DNA of 32,562 bases, from contig CADBYH010000018.1 in the NCBI GenBank assembly GCA_902798815.1, forward strand, positions 1-32,562. Reading direction: 5' to 3'. Positions 13,960 to 21,936 of this stretch are shown here, piece by piece. Each line of letters opens with the position of its first letter. Positions within the stretch are counted from its first letter, which is position 1. This DNA is from an uncultured Erysipelotrichaceae bacterium (GTDB lineage: Bacteria; Bacillota_I; Bacilli_A; RF39; UBA660). Under the pieces are notes generated by a model, which searched no databases, was not told the DNA's origin, and saw only the letters and a program-made list of their open reading frames with translations. Both the position numbers and the translations under genes were made by a program.

Positions 13960-13986
13960 AAAAGGTGATTTAAATCATCTTTTTAT
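13958..13986 (+). terminator. Intrinsic terminator overlapping the lysozyme-fusion stop codon
   Basis: AAAAAGGTGA-TTTA-AATCATCTTTTT-type hairpin with one G-U pair, ending in five T. It begins in the stop codon. Confidence 0.75.
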
Positions 13987-14006
13987 GTAAAAAAATGGAG
14001 GAAAAG

Positions 14007-14174
14007 ATGAAAAAGAAAAAATGTAATTGCTCTCCAACTTGTACATGCGGATGCCAAGAAGGAAAAGAATGTACTTGTAACGAGAAAGAATGTAATTGCA
14101 CATGCGAAGATAACTGCACATATGATGAAAAATGTGATTGTGGATGTAACCAAAAAAAAGACAAAAAAAAATAG
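14007..14174 (+). CDS. Small cysteine-rich, metallothionein-like protein
   Basis: A 55-residue protein with 14 cysteines (a quarter of all residues) in repeating CxC and CxCxC clusters: CNC at 6-8, CTCGC at 12-16, CTC at 22-24, CNCTC at 29-33, C37 and CDCGC at 43-47. The spacers are acidic, and both ends are lysine-rich. GGAGG lies five bases before the ATG. Absence of a signal peptide and hydrophobic residues, together with the paired cysteines, points to a soluble cytoplasmic metal or thiolate-cluster protein similar in design to metallothioneins, though no known family is matched with certainty. Its stop codon lies inside a bidirectional terminator shared with the convergent gene. Confidence 0.75.
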   Translation: MKKKKCNCSPTCTCGCQEGKECTCNEKECNCTCEDNCTYDEKCDCGCNQKKDKKK

Positions 14175-14195
14175 AAAGAATTCTTTCTATTTTTT
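14166..14195. terminator. Bidirectional terminator spanning both convergent stop codons
   Basis: AAAAAATAGAAAG (14166-14178) pairs perfectly with CTTTCTATTTTTT (14183-14195), AATT loop. It includes the stop codons of the Cys-rich gene and of the minus-strand gene. Confidence 0.8.
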
Positions 14196-14684
14196 TATTG
14201 AGAAAATTCCATTTTCATCAACCTTAGCATTTTTATCGTATTGTGCATTACCAAATGCTAAAATTGGTAAACCGATTATAGGTAAAATTGTATTCAATAC
14301 AGCGAAACCATTAGTTTTTCCAAACTTTTTAGCTAAATTATAATTATAGTTAAAAGTTGTTAGTAAAAGTCCCCAACCAATTACATAGTTGAATGTATCT
14401 CCTTTACCAGTAAAAGCACATAATCCGCAAAGAATTGGGAACCACCACCAACCAAGTCCTACGAATTTTGTTTCAACCCAAGAACTATATATTGGTATAA
14501 GTGCCTTCCACCATTCTTCTCCAGCTTTCTTATAGATTTTACAATTTGCTACAATAAGTAAAACTCCAACAGCAATACAAATAAGTGCTAAAAGTAAAAC
14601 TACGAAAACTACTACACCAGTTGCTCCATTTAAGAATGTGTCAAAATTTGGAACTTCATTCATACCATAATCACTATTATACAT
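14187..14684 (-). CDS. DUF5684-type membrane protein
   Basis: A 165-residue protein with about four hydrophobic segments. The patterns IYKKAGEEWWKALIPIYSSWVETKFVGLGWWWFPIL and LAKKFGKTNGFAVLNTILPIIGLPILAFGNAQYD are those of the DUF5684 family (small membrane proteins sometimes linked to signal peptidase). A strong AGGAGGAG site precedes the ATG on the minus strand. The function is unknown. It converges with the Cys-rich gene and shares its terminator; no obvious operon partner. Confidence 0.8.
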   Translation of the reverse strand: MYNSDYGMNEVPNFDTFLNGATGVVVFVVLLLALICIAVGVLLIVANCKIYKKAGEEWWKALIPIYSSWVETKFVGLGWWWFPILCGLCAFTGKGDTFNYVIGWGLLLTTFNYNYNLAKKFGKTNGFAVLNTILPIIGLPILAFGNAQYDKNAKVDENGIFSIKK

Positions 14685-14770
14685 ACTACTCCTCCTTTAT
14701 GACAATAGTATTACATCTTTTTTGCCAAAAATCAACAAAAATAATGAATGACACATATAAAATTATATAA

Positions 14771-14800
14771 TTGAAAAAAAGCAATTTAGTATGATATTAT
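14771..14800 (+). promoter_or_regulatory. Promoter of the TMEM43-like gene
   Basis: TTGAAA (14771-14776), 18 bases, TATTAT (14795-14800), with AAAGGATGAT ribosome site downstream. Confidence 0.5.
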
Positions 14801-14833
14801 AAAATTAAATATATCTAAAGAAAGGATGATTTT

Positions 14834-15649
14834 ATGAAATTATCAAAAGGAAAAATAATTTTAATAATACTAGTTGTATATTTTATTATATTTGCCGTTA
14901 TTAATGTTAATAAAGAAAAGAATATAAATAAAAAGGTAATACAAGAAGTAACATACGTAAAAAATGGTAAATTAGATAAAAAAAATGAAGGTAAATTGGT
15001 TTTAGTAAGTGGAAAAATCAACTATGATGAGTTAGTATCATTTATAGAATTAGACGAGAACTTTGGTACAATAAAAATAAACAGAAAGGTAGAAGATTTT
15101 GTTAAATATTATAATGAAGCAAATAATAAAACAGAGTACAAATGGCAAGAAAGAAAAGAAGTAACAGATACTGATGAAACTGACTATTTAAAAACAATAA
15201 CTTCAGAGGAAAAAATCTCAAAAGTAGGTATAGGAGATTTTACTCTTGATGAGAAAGGATTATCTTTAATCCCAGCAAATAAACATTATGCTAAACAAGA
15301 AAAAATAGGAGATTTAATAACTACAGGAATAGATTATTCAAGAGATCCTTATGAAGAAGATTTAAAAGAAGGAGATATGAGAATAACATATAAATATTAT
15401 GAACTAGATAAATATCCTTATATATCTATATTAGCAATTCAAAAAGGAAATAGTTTTGAACCTTATAAAATAGATAAAAATAACGAAGTATATGAATTGT
15501 TTGTTGGAAAAATAGATAATAAAAAGAAACTATCAAAGGAATTAAAACTAAATGTTAAAAATACAATTAGGGGAAAATCATTATTTATCTTAATAATATT
15601 AATTATCGGTATTTTCTTAATAGTTGATAATAATAAAACAAAAAAATAA
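14834..15649 (+). CDS. TMEM43-like membrane protein
   Basis: A 271-residue protein with one membrane helix at each end (about 8-24 and 249-264) and a large hydrophilic domain between. The central pattern is GKLVLVSGKINYDE...GTIKINRKVEDFVKYY...YKWQERKE...GDFTLDEKGLSLIP, and GDMRITYKYYEL follows. This matches the TMEM43 (LUMA) family, which also occurs in bacteria without a defined role. The family's usual C-terminal helices appear shortened to one. A dead trxB fragment follows at once. Confidence 0.75.
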   Translation: MKLSKGKIILIILVVYFIIFAVINVNKEKNINKKVIQEVTYVKNGKLDKKNEGKLVLVSGKINYDELVSFIELDENFGTIKINRKVEDFVKYYNEANNKTEYKWQERKEVTDTDETDYLKTITSEEKISKVGIGDFTLDEKGLSLIPANKHYAKQEKIGDLITTGIDYSRDPYEEDLKEGDMRITYKYYELDKYPYISILAIQKGNSFEPYKIDKNNEVYELFVGKIDNKKKLSKELKLNVKNTIRGKSLFILIILIIGIFLIVDNNKTKK

Positions 15650-15659
15650 GGAGAATTAT

Positions 15660-15832
15660 ATTTACGATATAATAATAATAGGAGCAGGACCAGCAGGATT
15701 AACAGCAGCAATATATGCAAGAAGAACATCAAAAAAACATGATCGTATAAAAAAATCATAGAACAGTATTATCCAAACGAACAGAAATCAACACCAAAAG
15801 TTTATATTAAAGAAAAAAGACCACCAGTATAG
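15660..15832 (+). pseudogene. trxB: Thioredoxin reductase (trxB) N-terminal fragment joined to foreign tail
   Basis: The frame YDIIIIGAGPAGLTAAIYARR is the FAD-binding start of thioredoxin reductase, preceded by an intact AAGGAGAATTAT ribosome site. The start codon, however, reads ATT (15660-15662) where ATG is expected. After about 23 codons the homology stops. The frame hits TAG at 15759, while a different frame continues as IEQYYPNEQKSTPKVYIKEKRPPV to a stop at 15830, suggesting the 3' end of another gene or a frameshift. The C-terminal three-quarters of TrxB is missing, so this is a dead remnant left by a deletion. Confidence 0.75.
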
Positions 15833-15842
15833 TGGTTTTTTT
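15820..15842 (+). terminator. Intrinsic terminator after the trxB remnant
   Basis: ACCAC (15820-15824) / GTGGT (15832-15836) with a seven-base loop and a seven-T run. Confidence 0.7.
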
Positions 15843-15894
15843 AATTGTTTTAAAACTGATATCCTATAAAATCATATATTTTTTAAAATTTTCA

Positions 15895-15903
15895 TGTTAT
15901 AAT
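15895..15903 (+). promoter_or_regulatory. Extended -10 promoter of nfnA-nfnB
   Basis: TGTTATAAT with TATAAT at 15898-15903; no clear -35. Confidence 0.6.
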
Positions 15904-15932
15904 TATTACGAATAATAAAAAGAGGTGGATAT

Positions 15933-16787
15933 ATGTATAAGGTACTAAAAAACGAAAAAATAAGTAGTGATTCATATTTAATGGAAATAGTAGCAAAAGA
16001 TGCAGTAAAGAAAGCAATACCAGGACAATTTGTAATATTAATGGCTAAAGAAGATAGTGAGAGAATTCCATTAACAATATATGATTATGATAAAGAAAAA
16101 GGAATTTTATCTGTAATATATCAAGTTGTAGGAGCATCAACAGAAGAATTAACAACAATAAAGGATGAATTATTTGCTGTAGCTGGACCTCTAGGAAATC
16201 CAAATGAAATATGTGCAGATGTTGAAAAGTATAAAGATAAAAAAATTATATATATCGCAGGAGGAGTTGGAATTGCTCCTGTATATCCTCAAGTAAAATA
16301 TCTTCATGATCATGGATTAAAAGTTGATGTAATATATGGAGCAAGAACAGCAAATTTACTATTAATAAGAGATAAAATAGAAAAAGTAGTTAATAAAATA
16401 AGTTATGCAACGGACGATGGATCATTTGGAACAAAAGGATTGGTAACAGATATCCTAGAAAAGAAAATAGATAAATATGATATTTGTGTAGCAATAGGAC
16501 CAGTAATTATGATGAAATTCGTTTCAGAATTAACCAAAAAACATAATTTGAAGACAATTGTAAGTATGAATCCATTAATGGTTGATGGAAGTGGTATGTG
16601 TGGGGCATGTAGATGCGAAGTAGATGGAAAACCTAGGTTTGCATGCATTCATGGTCCAGAATTTGATGGACATAAAGTTAACTTTGATTTAGCATTAAAG
16701 AGAATGAACATATATAAAGAAGAAGAAAAAGAAAAATGGGATATGATGAAAAAGGAGGGTATCAATGGAAGCAATGGAAAAAATTAA
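15933..16787 (+). CDS. nfnA: Ferredoxin-NADP reductase subunit alpha (NfnA/SudB-like)
   Basis: A 284-residue flavoprotein of the dihydroorotate dehydrogenase electron-transfer type. The FAD domain is about 1-95 (PGQFVILMA, RIPLTIYDYD). The NAD(P)-binding domain has IAGGVGIAPVYPQ at about 108-120. The [2Fe-2S] site is near the end: MCGACRC (Cys223, 226, 228) and FACIHGPEFDGH (Cys238); in characterised Nfn an upstream Asp also serves as ligand, and VDG is present here at 217-219. With NfnB it would form the NADH-dependent reduced ferredoxin:NADP oxidoreductase, which bifurcates electrons in anaerobes; sulfide dehydrogenase (SudAB) is the close alternative. The ATG has AGAGGTGG upstream. nfnB overlaps its end by 23 bases. 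Confidence 0.88.
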   Translation: MYKVLKNEKISSDSYLMEIVAKDAVKKAIPGQFVILMAKEDSERIPLTIYDYDKEKGILSVIYQVVGASTEELTTIKDELFAVAGPLGNPNEICADVEKYKDKKIIYIAGGVGIAPVYPQVKYLHDHGLKVDVIYGARTANLLLIRDKIEKVVNKISYATDDGSFGTKGLVTDILEKKIDKYDICVAIGPVIMMKFVSELTKKHNLKTIVSMNPLMVDGSGMCGACRCEVDGKPRFACIHGPEFDGHKVNFDLALKRMNIYKEEEKEKWDMMKKEGINGSNGKN

Positions 16788-18126
16788 AATGAGAACACAA
16801 GAAGCAAATGTCAGAAATAAGAATTTTGAAGAAGTTGAATTAGGATACTCTGAAGAAGAAGCAAAGCAAGAGGCAGAAAGATGTCTTCATTGTAAAATCC
16901 CAAAATGTGTTGAAGGATGCCCTGTAAATATAATGATTCCTGATTTCATTGCAGCAATCAAAGAAAATGATATAAAAAAAGCATATGACATAATTAATGA
17001 GTCATCATCACTACCAGCAATATGCGGTAGAGTATGTCCTCAAGAAAAACAATGCGAATCAAAATGTGTAAGAGGAATAAAAGGAGAATCAATTTCAATA
17101 GGTTCACTTGAAAGATATGTTGCAGATACAGCAATGAAAAACAATTTTGCTGCGGTAGTATCAAAGAAAAAGAAAAAAGAAAAAATTGCTATCATAGGAA
17201 GTGGACCAGCAGGATTAACATGCGCTGGAGAATTAGCTAAAGCAGGATTTAACGTTACAATTTATGAGGTTTTACATAAGGCAGGAGGAGTATTAACATA
17301 TGGAATTCCTGAATTTAGATTACCAAAAAAAGTTGTTGAGCAACAAGTGGATAGTCTAAAACAATTAGGAGTAGAAATAAAGTTAAATATCCCTGTAGGG
17401 AATGCAATTACACTAGATGAAATTCAAGAAGAATACGAAGCTGTTTTTATAGCAACAGGAGCAGGACTTCCAAAATTCATGGGAATTGAAGGAGAAGATG
17501 CGGATGGTGTCTTTTCAGCAAATGAAATATTAACAAGAATAAATCTAATGAAGAGTTATAAAGAAGATAGTAAAACACCAATTAAACATGCCAAAATAGC
17601 TTATGTAATTGGTGGAGGAAATGTTGCAATGGACGCAGTTAGATCTTTAAAAAGACTAGGTGTTGAAGCACATATTATGTATAGAAGAAGTGAAGAAGAA
17701 CTACCAGCTAGAAAAATGGAAGTTGAGCATGCAAAAGAAGAAGGAATAGAATTTAATCTATTACAAAACCCAACAAAGATAATAACAGATGATGAAAACA
17801 ATGTTGTTGGAATGGAAGTGGTTGATATGGAGTTAACTGAACCAGGAGAAGATGGTAGAAGAAACGTGATAGAAAAAGAAGGTTCAGAACATACTGTAGA
17901 ATGTGATATGGTAGTTATGGCACTTGGAACAGGTCCGAATCACGAAGCACTAAAGGGAAGTAATATTAAATTAACAGATCGAAATTTAATCTATGTAGAA
18001 GATTTAAAAACATCTCTAGATAATGTTTATGCAGGAGGAGATGCTGTAACAGGAGCAGCAACAGTTATTCTAGCAATGGAAGCAGGAAAGAAAGCAGCTA
18101 AACAAATTATAGAGCTATTTAATTAG
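16765..18126 (+). CDS. nfnB: Nfn large subunit / glutamate synthase small-chain family (NfnB/SudA/GltA)
   Basis: A 453-residue flavoprotein. Two N-terminal cysteine clusters, CLHCKIPKCVEGCP (about 40-53) and CGRVCPQEKQCESKC (about 87-101), bind two [4Fe-4S] centres. IAIIGSGPAGLTCAGELAKAGFNVTIYE is the FAD site, YVIGGGNVAMDAVRSLKRLG the NADPH site, and the C-terminal YAGGDAVTGAATVILAMEAGKKAA closes the FAD fold. Stand-alone homologues are often annotated glutamate synthase small chain. Pairing with an NfnA-like gene, and no large GltB in the window, favours the transhydrogenase role. The start ATG at 16765 lies inside nfnA after AAGGAGGG. Confidence 0.88.
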   Translation: MEAMEKIKMRTQEANVRNKNFEEVELGYSEEEAKQEAERCLHCKIPKCVEGCPVNIMIPDFIAAIKENDIKKAYDIINESSSLPAICGRVCPQEKQCESKCVRGIKGESISIGSLERYVADTAMKNNFAAVVSKKKKKEKIAIIGSGPAGLTCAGELAKAGFNVTIYEVLHKAGGVLTYGIPEFRLPKKVVEQQVDSLKQLGVEIKLNIPVGNAITLDEIQEEYEAVFIATGAGLPKFMGIEGEDADGVFSANEILTRINLMKSYKEDSKTPIKHAKIAYVIGGGNVAMDAVRSLKRLGVEAHIMYRRSEEELPARKMEVEHAKEEGIEFNLLQNPTKIITDDENNVVGMEVVDMELTEPGEDGRRNVIEKEGSEHTVECDMVVMALGTGPNHEALKGSNIKLTDRNLIYVEDLKTSLDNVYAGGDAVTGAATVILAMEAGKKAAKQIIELFN

Positions 18127-18146
18127 ATAAAATGCGCTAATACAAC

Positions 18147-18222
18147 AAAAAAGGAACCCAAAGGGTTCCAAATCTATATAAAGAGGATCTTCACACTTAC
18201 AGTGAACCTTCCTCTAATAATA
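18147..18222 (-). ncRNA. Candidate small RNA with terminator, antisense to the nfnB-prfB gap
   Basis: Read on the minus strand, a first hairpin (GAGGA / TCCTC outer arms, TTCAC / GTGAA inner arms, 18183-18214) is followed by GGAACCC-TTT-GGGTTCC (18169-18153) and then six T (18152-18147), a textbook intrinsic terminator. On the plus strand neither hairpin has a T run. No minus-strand protein gene ends here. AT-rich TATTAT-like -10 sequences occur just before 18222 on the minus strand but no good -35. Confidence 0.4.
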
Positions 18223-18284
18223 ATATATGTTTAAATTTTGTTTATATACTAAAAAATATGTTAAACTATTAAAAGGTGATTATT

Positions 18285-19383
18285 ATGGAAACAAAAGAAT
18301 TAAAAAATGAAATAAATAAAAATATAGAAAAAATAAATAATTTATGGAGGGCACTTTGACATTCCATCTAAAAAAACAAAGTTAAAAGAAAAACAAAAAG
18401 AAACAGAAAAATCAGATTTTTGGAATGATAGAAATAATGCCGAAGAATTACTAAAAGAAATAAAAGAAGAAAGTGACTTAATAAATAGTATAGAATCAAT
18501 AAAAAAAGATTTAGAAAATAATATAGAAATTGTAGAGTTACTAGAATCAGAAAATGATGAAGAGTTATATAATGATGTAACAAACAATATAAAAGAACTT
18601 ACAAAAAAAACAGAAGAATTAAATTTACTTCTATTATTGAATGGACCTTATGATAAAAATAATTGTATTTTAGAAATCCACCCAGGAGCAGGAGGAACCG
18701 AAAGTTGTGACTGGGCAAGCATGCTTTATAGAATGTATACAAGATGGTGTGAAAAAAAGAAATATAGTATTACAGTTTTAGATTATCAAGATGGAGACGA
18801 AGCAGGAATAAAAAGTGTTTCAATAATGGTTAAAGGATTAAACGCATATGGATATTTAAAAAATGAAAAAGGAGTTCACAGATTAGTTAGATTATCACCA
18901 TTTGATTCAAATAATAGAAGACATACGTCATTTGCTTCTATAGAAGTAACACCTGAAATAGATAAAGATTTAGAAATAGAATTAGATGAAAAAGACTTGA
19001 AGATAGACGTATATCGTTCAACAGGAGCAGGAGGACAAGGAGTAAACACCACAGATTCAGCAGTAAGAATAACCCATCTACCAACAAAAATAGTTGTTAC
19101 TTGTCAAAATGAGAGAAGTCAAATTCAAAATAAAGAACAAGCATTAAAAGTACTAAAAAACAAATTGTTATTAAAAAAAATTGAAGAACAAGAAAAAGAA
19201 ATGAACGATATCAAAGGAATTCAATCAAACATTGATTTTGGTTCCCAAATAAGAAGTTATGTAATGCATCCATATTCTTTAGTAAAAGATCATAGAACAA
19301 ATATAGAAACAAGCAATGTAGGAAAGGTAATGGATGGAGACATAGATATGTTCATAGAAGCAAATTTAAAGAAAGAATTATAA
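18285..19383 (+). CDS. prfB: Peptide chain release factor 2 with programmed +1 frameshift
   Basis: RF2 recognises UAA and UGA stops and releases the peptide. The gene starts at ATG 18285 after AAAAGGTGAT. After 24 codons the frame reads TGG AGG GCA CTT TGA C, the conserved RF2 frameshift site: an internal AGGAGG-like sequence (18345-18350) and the slippery CTT (18354-18356) before TGA (18357-18359). Skipping T18357, translation continues in the +1 frame (join 18285-18356, 18358-19383) for 365 residues in total, the normal RF2 length. The tripeptide SPF that reads the stop codon is at about 204-206, and the catalytic GGQ at about 249-251 (GAGGQGVNTTDSAVRITH). Low RF2 promotes frameshifting, giving autoregulation. 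Confidence 0.95.
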
Positions 19384-19405
19384 TATAAAGAAGGGGAAAT
19401 ATAAT

Positions 19406-20287
19406 ATGAATGCTTTTTCAAAAACAAAAGAAATCATATTTATGAATAACCTAAATAAAAAGAACTATCTAAAAAGATTGATGCAGTTCATTTTAGGTTG
19501 TTTTATCGTTGCCCTATCTTTCAATATATTTATAGCAGATAATCAACTGGTTCCTGGAGGAGTAGGAGGGATATCTGTTATTATTAAAAGTCTTCTCGGA
19601 GTAGAGACATCTATAACAATAATTGTATTGAATATAGTACTATTAATATTAAGTTTTATTCTCCTTGGAGCAGAAAAAACAAAATCAACTATACTTGGTA
19701 CAATTCTCTTTCCAGTATTTGTTAAATTAACAGAGCATGCAAACATTTGGATTCAAATTGATACTTCAAAAGTTCTATTATCAGCAATTATTGGAGGATG
19801 TCTATATGGTTTTGGAGCAGGTTTAGTATTTAAAGCAGGATTTACAACAGGAGGAACAGATATCTTAAATCAAATAATTTCAAAGTATGCTAAAACATCT
19901 ATGGGAAAAAGTATGTTATTTAGTGATGGATTAATAGTTATATCATCAGCATTTTTCTTTGGAATAGATAAAATGATGTATTCAATATTAGTATTATATA
20001 TGATTAGTTATATTTCAGATAAAATAATACTTGGTATTTCAGATAATAAAATGTTCTATATAATAACAACAAAAGATAAAGAAATAAAAGAATATATACT
20101 AAATGAATTAAAACATGGAGTAACAATATATAAAGGTAAAGGCGGTTATAAAAAGAAATCAGGAAATATCCTTATGACTGTACTACCAACAAAAGACTAC
20201 TATAATTTAAGAGTTGGAATTAAAGAGATAGATAAAGAGGCATTCTTTATTGTAACAGACTCTTATGAAGTTTTTGGAGGTGAGTAA
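19406..20287 (+). CDS. YitT family membrane protein (first of a pair)
   Basis: A 293-residue protein. The first two-thirds hold about five membrane helices with the family landmarks FIADNQLVPGGVGGISVIIK, GAGLVFKAGFTTGGTDILNQII and the ISDKIILGISDNKMFYIIT junction. The last 75 residues form the cytoplasmic DUF2179 domain (GVTIYKGKGGYKKKSGNILMTVLPTKDYYNL). YitT proteins are widespread in Firmicutes, and the transported substrate is unknown. It lies 22 bases after prfB, so it may be co-transcribed with it, and its end overlaps the ribosome site of a second YitT copy. Confidence 0.9.
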   Translation: MNAFSKTKEIIFMNNLNKKNYLKRLMQFILGCFIVALSFNIFIADNQLVPGGVGGISVIIKSLLGVETSITIIVLNIVLLILSFILLGAEKTKSTILGTILFPVFVKLTEHANIWIQIDTSKVLLSAIIGGCLYGFGAGLVFKAGFTTGGTDILNQIISKYAKTSMGKSMLFSDGLIVISSAFFFGIDKMMYSILVLYMISYISDKIILGISDNKMFYIITTKDKEIKEYILNELKHGVTIYKGKGGYKKKSGNILMTVLPTKDYYNLRVGIKEIDKEAFFIVTDSYEVFGGE

Positions 20288-20288
20288 T

Positions 20289-21143
20289 ATGGAAAAAGTA
20301 ATAAGTTTTTTAAAAAATAAAAAACAAATGAAAAGAATATTATTAATGTCAATTTCATTAGTATTAAGTGCAATTCTATATAATTTATTCTTATTACCAC
20401 TAAAAATAGTTACAGGAGGAACAAATGGTATTGCTACAATTACAAAGTATGTTTATGGAATAAATCCGGCAGTAATGTTATTTGTTCTATCATTATCATG
20501 TGTAATAATTAGTTTTATGTACTTAGGACCAAAAAGAACTGCTGGGTCACTATTAGCAACAATAGCATATCCAATACTAGTTGAAGTAACAACCCCTTTA
20601 ACAACAGTTATTTCATCAGAAACAGATGTCTTATTGCTTGTAGTATTTGCAGGAGTACTAAGTGGAATATCTAATGGATTAATGTACAAAACAGGTTATA
20701 GTAATGGTGGTTTTCCTATTATTAGTCAAGTTCTATTCGAGAAATTAAAGATATCAGTCGCAACATCAAGTTTAGTTATAAATGTGGCAATTGTCTTATT
20801 AGGATCATTCTTCTTTGGAACAACAAACGCTTTATACGCAATTATATTCTTATATATTAATAATATAGTATTAGATAAAGTCTTACTTGGTATTTCAAAT
20901 AATAAAGCATTCTATATAATAACTGATAAAGAAGATGAAATAAAAGAATACGTAATTAACAATTTAGGACATGATGTTACTGTATTTGATGTTAAAGGTG
21001 GATTCTTTGAACAAAAAAGAAAAGTATTAATGACAGTTATTCCAACAAGAGAGTATTATAAAGTAACAGAAGGAATAAAAGAAATAGATCCTAAAGTATT
21101 CTTTACAGCGACAGATTCCTATCAAGTAGAAGGCGGAAAGTAA
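20289..21143 (+). CDS. YitT family membrane protein (second of a pair)
   Basis: A 284-residue paralogue of the preceding gene with the same layout: LLPLKIVTGGTNGIATITKYV, GISNGLMYKTGYSNGGFPIISQ, VLLGISNNKAFYIIT and a C-terminal DUF2179 domain. In the motif after the TM block it has GYSNGGF where the first copy has GFTTGGT, so the two are diverged. The ATG at 20289 follows GGAGGTGAG directly and starts two bases after the upstream stop; an in-frame ATG at 20265 inside the upstream gene is not needed. Tandem YitT pairs suggest a heteromeric pair or substrate split (inference). Confidence 0.9.
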   Translation: MEKVISFLKNKKQMKRILLMSISLVLSAILYNLFLLPLKIVTGGTNGIATITKYVYGINPAVMLFVLSLSCVIISFMYLGPKRTAGSLLATIAYPILVEVTTPLTTVISSETDVLLLVVFAGVLSGISNGLMYKTGYSNGGFPIISQVLFEKLKISVATSSLVINVAIVLLGSFFFGTTNALYAIIFLYINNIVLDKVLLGISNNKAFYIITDKEDEIKEYVINNLGHDVTVFDVKGGFFEQKRKVLMTVIPTREYYKVTEGIKEIDPKVFFTATDSYQVEGGK

Positions 21144-21157
21144 ATACTTGTCATATT

Positions 21158-21187
21158 AAAAAGAAAGTTTTTATACTTTCTTTTTTT
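21158..21187 (+). terminator. Intrinsic terminator after the YitT pair
   Basis: AAAAAGAAAGT (21158-21168) / ACTTTCTTTTT (21175-21185), TTTTAT loop, T run. Confidence 0.8.
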
Positions 21188-21200
21188 ATCTATAAAAATA

Positions 21201-21209
21201 TGTTATAAT
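21201..21209 (+). promoter_or_regulatory. Extended -10 promoter of the ftsE-ftsX operon
   Basis: TGTTATAAT with TATAAT at 21204-21209, shortly after the terminator. Confidence 0.6.
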
Positions 21210-21237
21210 TATATGTACTAAGGTGGTGATAAGGTAG

Positions 21238-21936
21238 ATGGACTTAATCAGATTAAAAAATGTAGAAAAAAAATACAAAAATGGAGTTACAGCTATCTAT
21301 GATTTAAACTTAGCAATAGAAAAAGGATCATTTGTCTTTGTAATAGGTGGTTCAGGAAGTGGTAAATCGACTTTAATAAAAATGCTTTACAGAGAAGAAA
21401 AACCAACAAAAGGACAAGTTATAGTTGGAGGACTTGATGTAGCTAAGTTAAAAAATAAAAAAGTATATAAATTAAGAAGAAAACTAGGAATTGTATTCCA
21501 AGATTATAGATTATTACCAAAATTAACAGTATATGAAAATGTTGCATTCGCACTAGAATGTCTTGGTGAGAAAAAAGATGAAATAAGAGTAAAAGTTTTG
21601 AAGGCATTAGAAGATGTAGGATTAAAGAATAAAGTACATAGTTATCCTGATCAATTATCAGGAGGAGAACAACAACGTGTATCAATCGCAAGAGCAATTG
21701 TTAATAATCCAAAGTTATTGTTATGTGATGAACCTACAGGAAACCTCGATCCAGAAAAAAGTATGGAGATTATGAAAGCTCTTAATGATATTAATAAAAA
21801 TAGAGGAACAACAATTATTATGGCAACACATGATGAAAAAATAGTTAATAAAATGAAAAAGCAAGTTATTACACTAAAAGATGGACATTTAGTTAAATTT
21901 AAACAGAAAGGAAAATACGAAAATGAAGCTATTTAG
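21238..21936 (+). CDS. ftsE: Cell-division ABC transporter ATPase FtsE
   Basis: A 232-residue ATP-binding protein. Walker A GGSGSGKST is at 37-45, the Q-loop follows in VFQDYRLLPKLTVYENVAF, the ABC signature is LSGGEQQR and Walker B LLLCDEPTGNLD, with the H-loop in MATHD. FtsE pairs with FtsX to drive a conformational signal across the membrane that activates a peptidoglycan hydrolase, rather than to transport. The start ATG at 21238 has AGGTGG/AAGG sequences upstream at slightly unusual distances. FtsX starts 14 bases before this gene ends. Confidence 0.95.
   Translation: MDLIRLKNVEKKYKNGVTAIYDLNLAIEKGSFVFVIGGSGSGKSTLIKMLYREEKPTKGQVIVGGLDVAKLKNKKVYKLRRKLGIVFQDYRLLPKLTVYENVAFALECLGEKKDEIRVKVLKALEDVGLKNKVHSYPDQLSGGEQQRVSIARAIVNNPKLLLCDEPTGNLDPEKSMEIMKALNDINKNRGTTIIMATHDEKIVNKMKKQVITLKDGHLVKFKQKGKYENEAI

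Noticed and set aside
13784-13990. 68-residue plus frame overlapping the lysozyme-fusion gene
   Set aside because: Shifted frame of a well-supported gene, running into its terminator.
18153-18169. Plus-strand terminator of nfnB
   Set aside because: The hairpin is perfect but lacks a T run on the plus strand; the T run is on the minus side.
18285-18359. Reading the early TGA in prfB as a disabling mutation or as tryptophan (Mycoplasma code)
   Set aside because: The AGGAGG-like / CTT TGA C context is the conserved RF2 frameshift site, and other genes here end in TGA (for example ftsX and the 203-residue gene).
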